From Tipula vernalis (Eukaryota > Arthropoda > Insecta > Diptera > Tipulidae), in the NCBI GenBank assembly GCA_958295665.1, contig OY282560.1, positions 28,199,992-28,263,991 on the forward strand: a DNA stretch of 64,000 bases. The letters run 5' to 3'. Position numbers and translations under genes: made by a program. This document shows, one piece after another, positions 33,401 through 43,815 of the stretch. The number at the start of each line of letters is the position of its first letter. The stretch's first letter is position 1. Below the pieces are notes generated by a model, which worked only from the letters and a program-made list of their open reading frames with translations, was not told the origin of the DNA and did not search any database.

Positions 33401-35627
33401 GGCAGTTGACTGGGACGACGAATTACCGAAAGATGTCAAACAAAATTGGCTACTTATCAGGGAGCAGTTGCAGCACTTAGAGCAAATTCAAATACCTAGA
33501 TGGTTGCAAACATCTGGTCAGTATGTTGAACTGCATGGATTCTGCGATGCAAGCGAACGAGCTTACGCAGCTGTAGTATATATGAGACACCAGATTAGCC
33601 CAGAACGATATATATGCAATTTAGTAGCGGCAAAATCGAAGGTTGCTCCAGTTAAAAGAATTTCGGTAGCCAGATTGGAACTGTGCGGAGCTCATCTTTT
33701 GACAAAACTGGTGAAATCATTAAAAGAAATTCTTGAAGTCAACGTTTCAAAGATAATTTGTTGGACCGACTCAACTATAGTATTGGATTGGTTATCGGAT
33801 GTTCCAATAAGATGGCAAACCTTTGTAGGGAACAGAACGTCTCAAATTTTAGAAGTAGTAAAACGAGACAATTGGCGACATATTCCAACAAAAGATAATC
33901 CAGCTGACTGCGCTTCACGCGGAATATATCCAACAGAATTAATCACACATATATTATGGTGGAATTCACCCAAATGGTTAATGGATAATTCAGAAATGTG
34001 GCCAGAACAAAAAACCAACTATGAAACTAAAGAAGAAGAGCGCCCAAAATTTAAGATATCCCTCATCGCACAATGCCAAAATAGCCAGTTCGCTGTTGAA
34101 TTAATTGAAAAGTTTTCTTCTTTCAGAAAAATCGTTCGAGTCACAGCCATCGTGCAGCGTTTTGTAAGTAATGCACGTAAAAGAGAAGTGAAGCGCAGTG
34201 GACCGTTGACAGTATTAGAATTAGAAGAAGCCATTAAACTAATTTGTAAGCAGATACAAAGGGAACACATGCCTGAAGAAACCACAGCAATCAAACAATC
34301 CGAGCCGGTGAAGGGATCACTAAAATATCTCAGCCCGTTTATTGACGAAGATGGAGTGATGAGAGTCGGAGGCCGAATACAAAATTCTAATTTATCTTAC
34401 GGAACAAAACATCCTATTATTGTACCACCGTCGAAATTGGCCAAAATTATTATTGAAGACTATCATCACCGATACTATCATGCGGGTACGCAGTTAATAT
34501 TAACCATAGTACGGCAAAAATTCTGGTTAATAAAAGGAAAAGAACAAATACGACAAGTGGTTAGGAAATGTTTACCCTGCTTCAGAGCCAAACCAGTTCC
34601 GATGTCGCAAGAGATGGGAAATTTGCCCACATGCAGAGTGCAACATATAAGAGCCTTTTTAAAAGTTGGAACAGATTTCGCTGGTCCCATTCAAGTATTC
34701 CACAAGAGAGGTAGAGGTCAGAAACCAGTTAAAGCCTACGTATGCCTGTTTATTTGTACAACTACACGGGCTGTACATATTGAAGTAACGTCCGACTTAA
34801 CTACAAGTACGTTCCTGGCAGCTCTGAAGAGATTTATGGCCAGACGAGGTCTGTGCACTGACATATACAGTGACTGTGGGTCAAACTATATAGGCGCTGA
34901 TAGACAGTTACGGGAGGCTTATAACTTATTGAAATCTAGTTCTAATGAAATTTATAACTCTCTTTTAAGCGAGTCCATCACCTGGCATTTCAATCCGCCG
35001 AATGCTCCTCATTTTGGTGGCTTATGGGAAGCAGCGGTGAAATCTATGAAGCATCATTTAAAACGAGTCATTGGTGAAACCATTTTAACGTTCGAGGAGC
35101 TCCAAACTTTGCTAACAGAAATAGAGGCTATCCTAAACTCACGGCCGATTTGTAGCCTACCTACTGATGCAGATATTGACATCCTAACTCCAGCACATTT
35201 CATTGTGGGACATTCTTTGGTTTTAATTCCGGAGGCGAATAATATGCACGAAAGATTATCGAGACTAAGCAGATGGGAAATGCTCCAGCAGATGCGACAA
35301 AATATTTGGCAAAGATGGCACGTCGAATATCTTACATCAATGCAGGCAAGATCAAAGTGGACATCTCCAAAACCAAATGTGGAAGTTGATGACATCGTAT
35401 TACTCGTTGATAAAAATTTACCGCCTACTAAGTGGTTACTTGGCCGAGTAATACAAGTATTTCCTGGAAACGATGGACTAATCAGAGTAGCGTCCGTAAA
35501 GACAACAACCGGTATTTTTCGTCGAGCTATACACGCATTATGCAAAGTTCCTGTTGAATCGAGCGATTCAAAGTCGGGGAAAATGTTGGAAGCTGCAACC
35601 ACATCTGAAATCAAAGAAACAATTTAA
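30480..35627 (+). CDS. BEL/Pao gag-pol polyprotein (1715 aa, intact)
   Basis: One uninterrupted frame with the family's domain order. The gag matrix/capsid (DUF1759-type) spans about residues 100-300. Zinc knuckles lie at about 320-385 (CVLCESNHSLADC, CFNCLRINHPVFRC, CQECGKKHH). The aspartic protease has LLDSGS near 437. Reverse transcriptase has YVDD near 848. RNase H starts GFCDASERAYAAVVY near 1020. Integrase has an H2C2 zinc site at about 1329-1370 (HHRYYHAG ... CLPCF). Its catalytic core has TDFAGP (~1398), SDCGSN (~1465) and LWEAA (~1516). A BEL-specific C-terminal domain follows. The ATG at 30480 is the first in frame, 544 bases after the LTR. The last 15 codons, counting the stop, read into the 3' LTR. 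The protein would be cut into its enzymes by the protease. Confidence 0.95.
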   Translation: MELEIKLKSLKSTRGSIKGQMTKLHNYVLGAIDKHDIDGFQTKLARVKILLKQFEDVENDIFAIDPEHDSNMIDFSEQYYIVEARLNRFIREYNAANPDETQNAGNNSMNLTMMHPVDVRLPKINIEPFSGQYTEWQSFYDLYVKTIHDNPNLSPAQKFQYLKGFLKGDAYNLLRHMSITETNYFEAFRKLCARYDRKKHTIKAFIRSFMDQPTIHQANAMNIRRMLDTSDEVIRGLKALGKDAESRDVWLIYVMEEKLDPESRGLWAQKSCEEDFPTLDGFFKFLLNRSDALESLRPATIKRPSNQRASNVFIATEATACVLCESNHSLADCEKFKKLSVLERRQCIKSGNRCFNCLRINHPVFRCLSKIRCQECGKKHHTLLHTNQPNDQVTTSVTGGSTSTSAHASVSTNCILPTALVKVVDQNGVEHECRILLDSGSMSTFISEKMCEKLKLRRRQNRTIVSGISGSGNQVTKGIVTLTLKSRANDRSQIQVEALVMAKLCSKLPAQSFSAKLNNLNVVLADPNFNKAHDIDVILGVQHVFNVLLDGRIKQQNKVVALETIFGWVLGGELEAEVLATTSINIGQVVEEVQPELTRVDEMLQQFWEIETIPNVNRLTVEEETCEKLFTETSYRNSEGRFVVELPMKQNKEQLGKSLSLAESRQRAMERRFQKDPEFKKFYVQFMEEYRQLGHMKEVKGNEVQTLNYLPHHGIVKSSNGIQKFRVVFDASAKTSSGVSLNELLMVGPTVQPTLYAIILRFRLHKIAISADVEKMYRQILVKEKFKKYQAIAWRVNDNEPMRYYKLSTLTYGTASAPYLATRVLNEIADINCDKFPAAAVALSKCTYVDDLMTGADTVQQATELKTNLVHILAESGMKLRKWVSNSDTFLQSTPPEDRTESLKDFTQDGITVKVLGLQWDPKLDIFSYQVRMGTPVFTKRRLLSECSQIFDPLGWLSPVIIKIKIMFQSLWLTAVDWDDELPKDVKQNWLLIREQLQHLEQIQIPRWLQTSGQYVELHGFCDASERAYAAVVYMRHQISPERYICNLVAAKSKVAPVKRISVARLELCGAHLLTKLVKSLKEILEVNVSKIICWTDSTIVLDWLSDVPIRWQTFVGNRTSQILEVVKRDNWRHIPTKDNPADCASRGIYPTELITHILWWNSPKWLMDNSEMWPEQKTNYETKEEERPKFKISLIAQCQNSQFAVELIEKFSSFRKIVRVTAIVQRFVSNARKREVKRSGPLTVLELEEAIKLICKQIQREHMPEETTAIKQSEPVKGSLKYLSPFIDEDGVMRVGGRIQNSNLSYGTKHPIIVPPSKLAKIIIEDYHHRYYHAGTQLILTIVRQKFWLIKGKEQIRQVVRKCLPCFRAKPVPMSQEMGNLPTCRVQHIRAFLKVGTDFAGPIQVFHKRGRGQKPVKAYVCLFICTTTRAVHIEVTSDLTTSTFLAALKRFMARRGLCTDIYSDCGSNYIGADRQLREAYNLLKSSSNEIYNSLLSESITWHFNPPNAPHFGGLWEAAVKSMKHHLKRVIGETILTFEELQTLLTEIEAILNSRPICSLPTDADIDILTPAHFIVGHSLVLIPEANNMHERLSRLSRWEMLQQMRQNIWQRWHVEYLTSMQARSKWTSPKPNVEVDDIVLLVDKNLPPTKWLLGRVIQVFPGNDGLIRVASVKTTTGIFRRAIHALCKVPVESSDSKSGKMLEAATTSEIKETI
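35567..35583 (+). promoter_or_regulatory. Polypurine tract before the 3' LTR
   Basis: CAAAGTCGGGGAAAA-type purine-rich sequence directly abuts the 3' LTR start (TGTTGG at 35584). It overlaps the end of pol, as expected for plus-strand priming. Confidence 0.6.
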
Positions 35628-36286
35628 AACAAAGAAACGAAATTATAAATGTAAATACTTATCTAATGTCTGCCTGTATAATGTATCCAACTAACTTTCC
35701 TTCTCACTGTAAATTTAATTAATTGATCAGCCTAAATGTTATTAATTTGAAGAAACAATTATGGATTATTTTATAATTAATTTCTAAATCTATATTTATG
35801 TATAAATAACTCACCTTAATATTTAATATCTGGTTTATAATTAATTTCTCTTAAAATTGTATAAAATCTAATTTTGTAAACAAAATTCAATACATATTAT
35901 GTTAACTTGTCAATTCCGTTTAATGATAATTGTAAAGAAAGTATGTACTAAAATTACGGTGCTGTATAAAATCTATAGTATAATTATCTTTATTGTTGAA
36001 TTAAGCTTAAATAGGGTTAAACAAAAATTATTTGTATAGTACTTTGCAATATTATAGCAAACTGCATTTGTATGGTTAATGAAAAATAAAAAAAATAAAA
36101 AATTGTTAAGCAACGACACGGCAGTCGTAGAAAAAATCTCAAAGAGACATCATAAGATTAATAAAATCAAATTTATAACGTTGTGGAATTTGTTTTTTTC
36201 TTATTTTTCTATTGTGAAAATATATTTCAAAATCTAAGTCGCTGGTTCTGGATAAGCCGTAGCAGAAATTAATCCAGTAAAATTCA
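35584..36286 (+). repeat. 3' LTR of BEL/Pao element
   Basis: 703 bp, read as identical to 29233-29935. Its first 44 bases code the pol C-terminus and stop codon (35625-35627). Confidence 0.95.
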
Positions 36287-36291
36287 ATTAG
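36287..36291. repeat. BEL target-site duplication, right (ATTAG)
   Basis: Partner of 29228-29232. Confidence 0.9.
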
Positions 36292-36619
36292 TGTTAAGTG
36301 AGCAACCGATTATGATGAAATTCGGCTTGTGCAATGGAAATGGGATTTAAAATGATTTTTGGATGAAGTTCTGGAAATGGGATGATGTTCTGGAAGTACG
36401 ATTGAACTATTTCTCAACCGATTATGATCAAATTTTAAATATGATTTTGAAATGGGATTCTAAAATTATTTTTAGATGTAATTCTGGAATATGGCCAAGT
36501 AGGACGGAAGTTTTCTGTTCCTTAACAGATTATAATGAAATTCTAATTCCAAAAGTCTGCACTACCGTTATTAGTTTCAAAACTGAGGCGCGTGTTTATT
36601 TATGAGATTTTTAATATTA
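36292..36619. other. Degenerate short repeats, no gene
   Basis: Words such as CAACCGATTATGATxAAATT and TTCTGGAAATGGGATxxTxxTTT recur two or three times up to about 36560. This looks like decayed tandem repeats. No ORF is credible. Confidence 0.4.
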
Positions 36620-38612
36620 TACCAATTATTATTCAAGAAAAATAAAACAGAACACTTTAATATTTTAATTTTATTATTTTCTCGATTTCCAGACTGTTCT
36701 CCTTTTTACATCAATTTCTAAACTCAATTTTATATAAATGTTTACTCTACGCCCAGTACTACAAAAAACAACTAGCACTCCTTTTTTCAATTCTTATGCT
36801 GTATTTTCAGGGCTGAGGACCGGATAAAAATTATATTGCAACACCCTCCCTTAATTTTTCCTCCGGTTCAGTCCATACCCATTTGGTGCAGTGTTTATCA
36901 AATTTTACACTCTCAAGTGGTGTCGTAAAAATATCTGCTCAATTGATTGTTACCTTCTCTTTTTTATAATGATATCTCACATCAATGTGTTTACTCCGTC
37001 TATTTATAATACTGCTTTTAATTAGTTTTATTGTACTTTGGTTATCGATGTTTAACGTTACTTTTATTTCCACACTTACTATCTTTTCTAATAAATTTTT
37101 CAAGCACATTAACTCCTTGCAACATTCTGCTGCTGAAATACTATATATTCAGCTTCTGTACTCGATAGTGCAACTATTGGCTGTTTCCTAGAGCACCAAC
37201 TTATTGGCCCCCCCACAAAATATTACGACGTATCCAGACGTACTTCTCCGAGTTTCTATATCACCAGTATTTTCTGAATCATAAAACACCTCTAGTGTAG
37301 ATAAATCACTATCCGATGAATATTCAATTCCTCTTCGCACAATCCCTTTATATATCTCAATACCCGTTTTATGTTGTTTATATCTTCTTTGGCTGGGTTT
37401 CCTACAAATCTACTTTCATAGTTTATTGCAAATGCTATGTCTGGTCGTGTTTTTGACATTTAGTACATGAAACTGCATACCGTCTCCCGATACGGAAATT
37501 TTATGTAGTCATTTAAAGGTTGATTTTTAATTTTGTATTGCTTTAAATCCATTAATGGTGTATCAACCGGTTTCACTTCCTCCACCTTGAAACGTTTTAG
37601 AATATTAATTGCATACTACTGTTGACTAATTTTTAATTTTAAACCCATTTGTATCTCCAGCTCTAAACCTAAAACTGTTTTTGGATCTTTAAACACGGTC
37701 ATTTAAAATTCGTTTCCAATTTCTGATAGAAGATTTTCCATTCATGATTTATCATTTCCTAACAAAATTCTGTCATCTACTTATATTGCTAATATTATAC
37801 TAATATCGTTGGTCTTGTACATACACCTATCACCTTTAATTGACTGTAATCCTACCATTTTTAGAAACATTGTAAATTTCTCGTTCCACTTTGGAGGAGC
37901 TTGTTTTAGACCATATAACGCTTTTTTTGATTTTCATACTCCACTTTTCGATTCATATCCTTCGGGAAATTGAATATATATCTCCTCCGGTTGCTCTCCG
38001 TTGAAAAATGCAGTCTTAATGTCGAATTTCATGATTATATCTCCCCAGTTTGCTGCTATTGCAAAGATAGATCTCAGAGAATTGCTATTCACTACAGGTC
38101 TATATGTTTCCTCAAAATCAAACCCAAATTTTTGTTGATAGCCTCCTACATCGTCCCATACATTGTTCATTTCCAATGATTGTTTCTTTTCTTTCAGTGC
38201 CTCTTCGTATGTTAGCATGACATAATCATGGGATTTTACTCTCGCTGAGATTGATTCCGATGAACTAATGAAATATTTATATTTATATTGCTCAGGCAAC
38301 GTGGACAATATTTTCGATATCAACATTTTTCCGTCTATTGATTTTTCATTCACTTTCAATTGATGAGCCATTTTCTCCATTTGACTTATATGAGTTAGGA
38401 GCCGTATCTCGTGATTTGTCATATGTATGAATAATTGAAAAATTGTTGCATCAACGGTCATTTCTTTTGTTCACTGTCTCGCTCAAATATATATAGAACA
38501 CAATTTTTTATACATCTCTTTCGACGTTGTACAACTTATTACGTGCATCAACGCCTTTTTGTCTACCGCTGTTATTAATATTTTTGTGCTTTCGTGTCCT
38601 GTTTCAAATATG
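36620..38612 (-). mobile_element. Copia-type LTR retrotransposon, internally deleted
   Basis: On the minus strand gag (38300-38612) is joined directly to reverse transcriptase (37200-38230) and RNase H (36870-37200). Protease and integrase are missing. The 3' LTR begins TGTTGCAATATAA at 36843, just after a purine tract (AAGGGAGGG at 36853-36844 in minus reading). Its far end, in the 36600-36620 area, could not be fixed. The 5' LTR was not found. The copy has many stops. Confidence 0.85.
36870..38612 (-). pseudogene. Copia gag fused to RT/RNase H by deletion
   Basis: Minus strand from 38612: gag pieces LMHVISCTTSKEMYKKL, then ISQMEKMAHQLKVNEKSIDG and ILSTLPEQY. At about 38280 the protein switches to the pre-RT region (LTYEEALKEKKQSLEMNNVW). 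RT blocks are ETYRPVVNSNSLRSIFAIAA, KFDIKTAFFNGEQPEEIYI and a KALYGLKQAP-type block near 37915. The catalytic box is seen as VDD near 37780, with a stop before it. RNase H has NNIKRVLRYIKG near 37345. Its end reads ADIFTTPLESVKFDKH near 36890, where the family usually has ADIFTKPL. Integrase is absent, so an internal deletion preceded or accompanied decay. Confidence 0.85.
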
Positions 38613-38771
38613 TCTTCGGAGCAAAGGTCGGAAGTAGCACGAACCAACAACAAATGCTTCAATTGTTTAAATGGAGGACACCGAGTTCAAGATTGTCGAT
38701 CAAGAGCCAGGTGTCAGTAGTGCCCAAGGAGGCATCTATTCTTATATGCATGTCATTCGTATATGGGATGT
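38613..38771 (+). pseudogene. BEL-type gag zinc-knuckle fragment in inverted orientation
   Basis: The + strand reads CFNCLNGGHRVQDCRSRARC (about 38656-38715), then a stop and a degraded CP-RRHLFLYACH block. This is the gag knuckle that should follow the 38772-39659 gag, but it lies on the opposite strand. Inversion within one element, or two elements meeting tail to tail, would explain it. Confidence 0.65.
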
Positions 38772-39659
38772 TCATCTGCTTTGCATATTACTAGTTGATC
38801 CTGTAAAAGTAGCCACTTGATATGCACGTGCAACTGGTTGTCGACTTGGAATACCTTTCATTGTAAAGCCCTTTAAAGATTCAATCACATCAATACGCTT
38901 ACCTAGAAATGCGAGCAGCTCTTCAAACGTAGGAAAATCTTTCTCAGCTGTCTCTTGTGCCCATAGCGATCTGGTTTCGTTGTCAAGTTTATTCAGTGCA
39001 ATATAGATCAGCCACGGATCTCTCTTTTCAGCATCTGCACCTAACGCTTTTAGCCCTCTAATTATTTCATCGAATGCATCCGTTAACTTTCTAATATTTG
39101 CAGAGTTTAGTTGCGATATATTTGGTTGTTCCATGTATGTTTTGATAAAAGCATTGACTGTGTAACGCTTCCTGTCGTATCTTTGTACCAGCTTTTGGAA
39201 CGCTTCATTATAATTGGCATCAGTTACTGGGAGATGGCGGATGAGTGACAATGGTTCTCCCTTCAATAAACCAGTCAGGTGCTGGAACTTTTGTGCTGCA
39301 GTTAAATTTCCTCTTTCATGAATCGTGGAGCTACATATGTCAAAGAATGATTGCCACTCCCTATAATCACCCTGAAAAATTGGGATAGTTAATTTAGGTA
39401 GGCGAACTTCGAAATTATCCAGTGGTGCTAGCTTAGGTTGAGCTAGAATACGCTTGCGTGATAGAGCACTGAGACCTGCGAGAACCAAATAATATTTGTC
39501 TTCGAATTCGGATAAGTCTGATTCTGCTTTGTGGTTTAGGTCAAACATCTCCCTTTCAATGTCGTCTAGACTAGCTTGCTCCATATTGTTCTTCACGTAT
39601 GTGACCAACTTCGTCATTAACCCTTTAATTATTGCTCTCTGCTTTCTCAAGCTATCCAT
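38772..39659 (-). pseudogene. BEL/Pao gag (second family), 3'-truncated
   Basis: A 295-codon open frame starts MDSLRKQRAIIKGLMTKLV. It carries the BEL gag capsid region (RLPKLTIPIFQGDYREWQSF, LTGLLKGEPLSLIRHLPV, YDRKRYTVNAFIKTYMEQP) and ends SRQPVARAYQVATF before a foreign end. It resembles the 30480-35627 gag in layout but differs at most positions, so it is a separate family. Zinc knuckles, protease and RT are lacking downstream on this strand. The frame itself has no internal stop, so truncation is fairly recent. Confidence 0.85.
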
Positions 39660-40053
39660 CTTATTAACTCTTTAATTCACTTCACTGAGTTCAACCTTTA
39701 CCTAGCGGCTCGATTGCTGAATCGAATAACGGCTCGAATTAAATTGTACGATGTAAACTTAACTGGTATATTTGGCGCAATAATATTTATTTTAAATCAC
39801 TTTAATTATGCGCTTAGCAATAATCACTGCTTTAATTAGGCACACACGACACTGTTCTAACTATAAATTGTTCTCTGTACTCACGACTACCGCTGTAATC
39901 AGTTGGTTCAAGGTGATCGCCTACTCCTCCATGTGCTCCTAGAATGGCGTAGCGTTGTATCAATGATCTCCGTTATAAATTTTCTTATCCCAAATACCGC
40001 AAATTCCGTGTTGATTTATCGCTCCTTATTACTCAGCAGAATTAGCAATATTT

Positions 40054-40072
40054 GTTCCTGTTTCGGCGCCAA
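40054..40072 (-). promoter_or_regulatory. Primer binding site of the second BEL element
   Basis: On the minus strand TTGGCGCCGAAACAGGAAC follows the LTR end directly. It resembles a tRNA-Lys-type site (TGGCGCCCGAACAGGGAC) with several differences. Its position between LTR and gag leader fits. Confidence 0.5.
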
Positions 40073-40287
40073 TGTTCTTTCTGAATAAATGTTGCTGGCA
40101 ATTGCGTGTCTCTCCGTATTCAGAAGATATGTTAAAATAAAAAAATACCTTTAAACTCGCAAGAAAATGTTTGAAAAAAAAGGCTTGATAGCTTGTTGAG
40201 TGTTCGCTTTTTAATGATTCATTACTTACAATTTTATATACAAGAAGGTGCGGCTTAACTGGTTTTAAGCCGCCAAATTGTGTTACA
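40073..40287 (-). repeat. Candidate 5' LTR of the second BEL element
   Basis: On the minus strand it starts TGTAACACAATTTGGCGG (40287) and ends AGAACA (40073), 215 bp, with TATATAAAA about 45 bases in. It directly precedes the primer site and then gag. A second LTR copy was not found, so the ends are inferred. Confidence 0.55.
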
Positions 40288-42899
40288 ATATAATTCTTAT
40301 CAACTATAATGACATCTTTTAAATGCTAGATGAAAAAATATGATCGTACAAATGTACTAAACTAATTTCTTAACTAACTAGGCTAACTTCATTGATTTGA
40401 TATTGACATTAGACGTCAAAAATATAAACATAAATAATTCGTGAAACAAGATAAGTTACATAAATATAATAATTCAATGGTTTTTAATTATTTACTTTAA
40501 TTTTAGGTTGTGTACTACTCTACATCAACAGTAATAATAAAATAAAACTTATCTTTCAACTTATATGTCATATTAACCTAGAATTACACAAATGAGAATC
40601 ATTGTTTTAAATAAAGAGTTATTTAAAAAAGACCAAAGAAAACTACCACCACACCAGACCACCAAATCGGTTAACATCTTCTGTGCCGCGTCTACTCCGG
40701 TACAGTATGTTTATAGTTATTTTTTTATAAAGCCACTTTCTAGAGTCATACACGAAATTTCATTGCTGACTTAAATTGTTAACGGTGAAGATACCAAAGA
40801 AAAACATTGTCTTGGATCGTTGATTTATACGACTGATTAATTAATTAAAAAAAAAAAAAAAATGTCAACGAAATATAATATTGCAAAATACTTTAATCTA
40901 CCCTTTTTTATATTACCTACTAAAATCCAAAAGCTTTATTTTTTCCTTAAATCTTAGTCTTTGCTGCTGTTAAAAGCAAGCACAAAAGAAAATGTAAAAT
41001 TAAATGTTATATTTAAAAAAGGAAAACTGAAATATTTTAATTATATTATTTTTAATTCTTATTAAATTTAGAAAGTCTTCTATTTACAATATTACAATAT
41101 TTGTTTTTTTTATTGCTCATCTCGCATCTACCTTGCAAAATGAAATTATTTCTTGAGTGCAATATTTTCGAAAACAGTATTCGGTTACTAAAGCAAGAAA
41201 CAACCAACATATACTAATTTAAAACTCATTACATTTATTATATGTTCTACAATGTGTACAATAATTTTTACAATTATAAAATTCACAAAAAAACGTAATT
41301 CGTATGTGGTTAAAACTGCAACAAATTTATACAAACAAAACAACACGATAAACACAAAACAAACAAAATAATTTAAATTAAAATGTAATAAAATGTTTAA
41401 TGAAAATAGTTGCAACAATTTAATTTGGTTGCATTAACAAAAAAAAAAAATAAAAAAATCTTTTATGTTGAAAAGAGTGGTAAAATGTTTGTGATTTAAT
41501 GTAAATTACTACTGCCAATCCAAACTGAAAAAAACAAAAACAACAAAAAATTTGTATTTGTACCATATTTAGGGTTGCCCTGTAAAAATATCTTATTTAG
41601 TAGGAAATTGTAAGTTAATTAACTAGAAATATAATTAAATTTATGGAACACCAACAACTTTGAAACAACTCATTTAAAATAGATTGGAATGCAAATTTGG
41701 TTTTTCTAAATATGTATAGTTAGAAATCTGATTTAGGTTTACGTTTTGTATGATTGTATCTCTTAATTACGAAAGATTTTGTACAAAAAGTAATGCAACC
41801 CCATATTTTCCACGCTGCAATTGAAATACAGAAAATGTTTGTGCTTTGTATTTTTTTAAGCTTAGGTTATATATAACGCCATATACACATTTAACTTTTA
41901 TACTTTGCCTCGTTATTTTTTTATCTTAAACTTGACAACAACAACAACTTTATATTCCCGTTTAAAAATAAAGAAACGAGAAACGAATTATTTCAATTTT
42001 TTGTTCTTTCGATTTCAATTGTAATAAAATATTTAATAAAATTGTGGAAAAAAATAATTTTTATAAATTCTGCACTTTTGCATATTTTTTTTTTTGCTGT
42101 AGAATTCAACAGAAATTCCATTAATATTAAAAAAAAAGAAAAATTCGCATAATTTGTATTGCAATTGTCTAACCATAAATATTAGTACCCTTATAGTTTA
42201 TTGTCATCAAGTACAATGTTTGCTGCAAATATTTGCATAATTATTCCTCAAAGTTTCTGTTAAGCTGATTATTGTGGTAGTGTAAACAAAACCTAGAATT
42301 CACATTGGCGAAATATATGACGGATTTTGGCATATTTTTGTTTAGAAGAATCATCAAATTCCCTTGTGCCGCAGAGTTGTAACGAAGAGAGCTATCGCTT
42401 TTACCTCAAACAACAAAGTTTTATAGGCAAGAGAAAAAAGAACGCCTAGTATAACATGAACAAATCAATCAAATTTCCCTGTAGCCGAAATACTAGTATT
42501 ACAAAGTAATCTCGTGAAAGGAGCTGAAAAGGTCACCTAAAGTCGTGACCATCATACATGATATTGATATAGCCAAAAATTCGTCCGGTTCACAGGTACA
42601 AATGATGGTGGCAGAACTTAACTGTTTTACTATTGATTTCGCTGACAATTTTGGCCTCCTTCCTGAAATTTTCCGTGAACCAGGTGCGGACTCTATGCAA
42701 GAAGATAAAAATCAAACTACATCTCAACGAGGGAGCAACGAAGTTGGTCACAATGCTTTTTGAACATTTTTCAATTACTCAATATAAAATAGTTAAAATA
42801 AATCAGCCAAAATCAGTTTCTCAGATGCTGGGGAACAAATATTTAAGATCTAAACAAACAACATAAACAGTCTCCATGCTGTCTTGATCTGTCCAAACA
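40288..42899. other. AT-rich region without recognisable genes
   Basis: Homopolymer A and T runs are common (40847-40861, 41442-41457, 42086-42096). Short open frames at 40592, 41188 and 42545 have no domain I recognise. Confidence 0.45.
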
Positions 42900-43162
42900 A
42901 TTTTAGTGGTTTCTCGATGTATCGTTGTCGTAGACATATAGTATATATTGCAGCAGAAGCTTCTAAAGGAGTTTCTTAATCGCTCACTAATCGAGAAAAT
43001 GTGATGATACAGTTCAATAATTGTATCGATACATCTTCGACGGTAATTCATGTTATAAACAGACCATAAACCTCTAGACAAGGTTAGGTTAGATTTGGGT
43101 GGCGTCCTCGCAACTATGACAGTAGTCATGTGAGAAGACTCCAAGTCTACTCGCATGCCTCC

Positions 43163-43815
43163 CTATGCGACAGTGTCACTCGAATAACTGCACAGATCTG
43201 ACAGCTGTTTGGATCTCACTAAGTCCAACTTTGGCCAGACCTGCCGAGTTATTACGCAAGAAGTGATACTTGACCATCTGTCATTCGTCAGATTGCTAGC
43301 TTCTTCCTGAAGCAGCAGTTTGCATACCTCAAGAGGCATTTCAATATCCTTTCTGCTTTCTGAGAAGTGGTCTATTGTACCACGTCGAGCCAGTTCATCG
43401 GCGTTTATATTCCCTGTACTTATGAAATGTCCTGGCACCCATAAAATGTGGATGCTGAACTGATCTGCCATCTCGTTAAGAGATGAGAGACAGTTCTGGA
43501 CTACTTTCGACTTAAGGAGGTGTGATTGAAGCACTTTTTGGCAGCCTGACTGTCCGTATATATGCGAATATCACAAACTGATATTACATTATACCTCAAC
43601 CAGTCTACGACTTCCTTTATGGCAGTTACTTCAGCTTGAAAAATGCTACAGTAGTCGGGGAGACGGAAGGGGAGATTTAACAGAAGTTCCTCGCAGAACA
43701 CTCCAGCTCCGACTTGCCCGTCCCGTTTTGAACCATCAGTGAAGAAGTTTATAACTCCTGGTTCCAAAACTGCACCCATCATCCAGTCCTCCCTGGATGG
43801 GATCCTAGTCCGGAA
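43163..43815 (-). pseudogene. LOA-type LINE RNase H domain
   Basis: The domain starts near 43740 with NFFTDGSKRDGQVGAGVF (first catalytic Asp in TDGS). It then has FQAEVTAIKEVVDWL (catalytic Glu) and IRIYTDSQAAKKC (Asp in TDSQ). After a frameshift near 43520 come HILWVPGHFISTGNINADEL (the HxG ... ADELAR region). All four acidic landmarks are still readable. It continues to about 43163. The missing link is one frameshift. Confidence 0.85.

Larger units (their letters stand above)
29233..36286 (+). mobile_element. Complete BEL/Pao LTR retrotransposon (7054 bp)
   Basis: The element has two 703-bp LTRs (29233-29935 and 35584-36286) that I find identical on reading. Both start TGTTGG and end TTCA. 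A 5-bp target duplication ATTAG lies at 29228-29232 and 36287-36291. A primer site follows the 5' LTR directly, a purine-rich tract precedes the 3' LTR, and a single gag-pol frame is intact. Identical LTRs mean insertion was recent. There is no env ORF. Everything needed for retrotransposition by the BEL/Pao route is visible, so this copy may be active. Confidence 0.95.
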
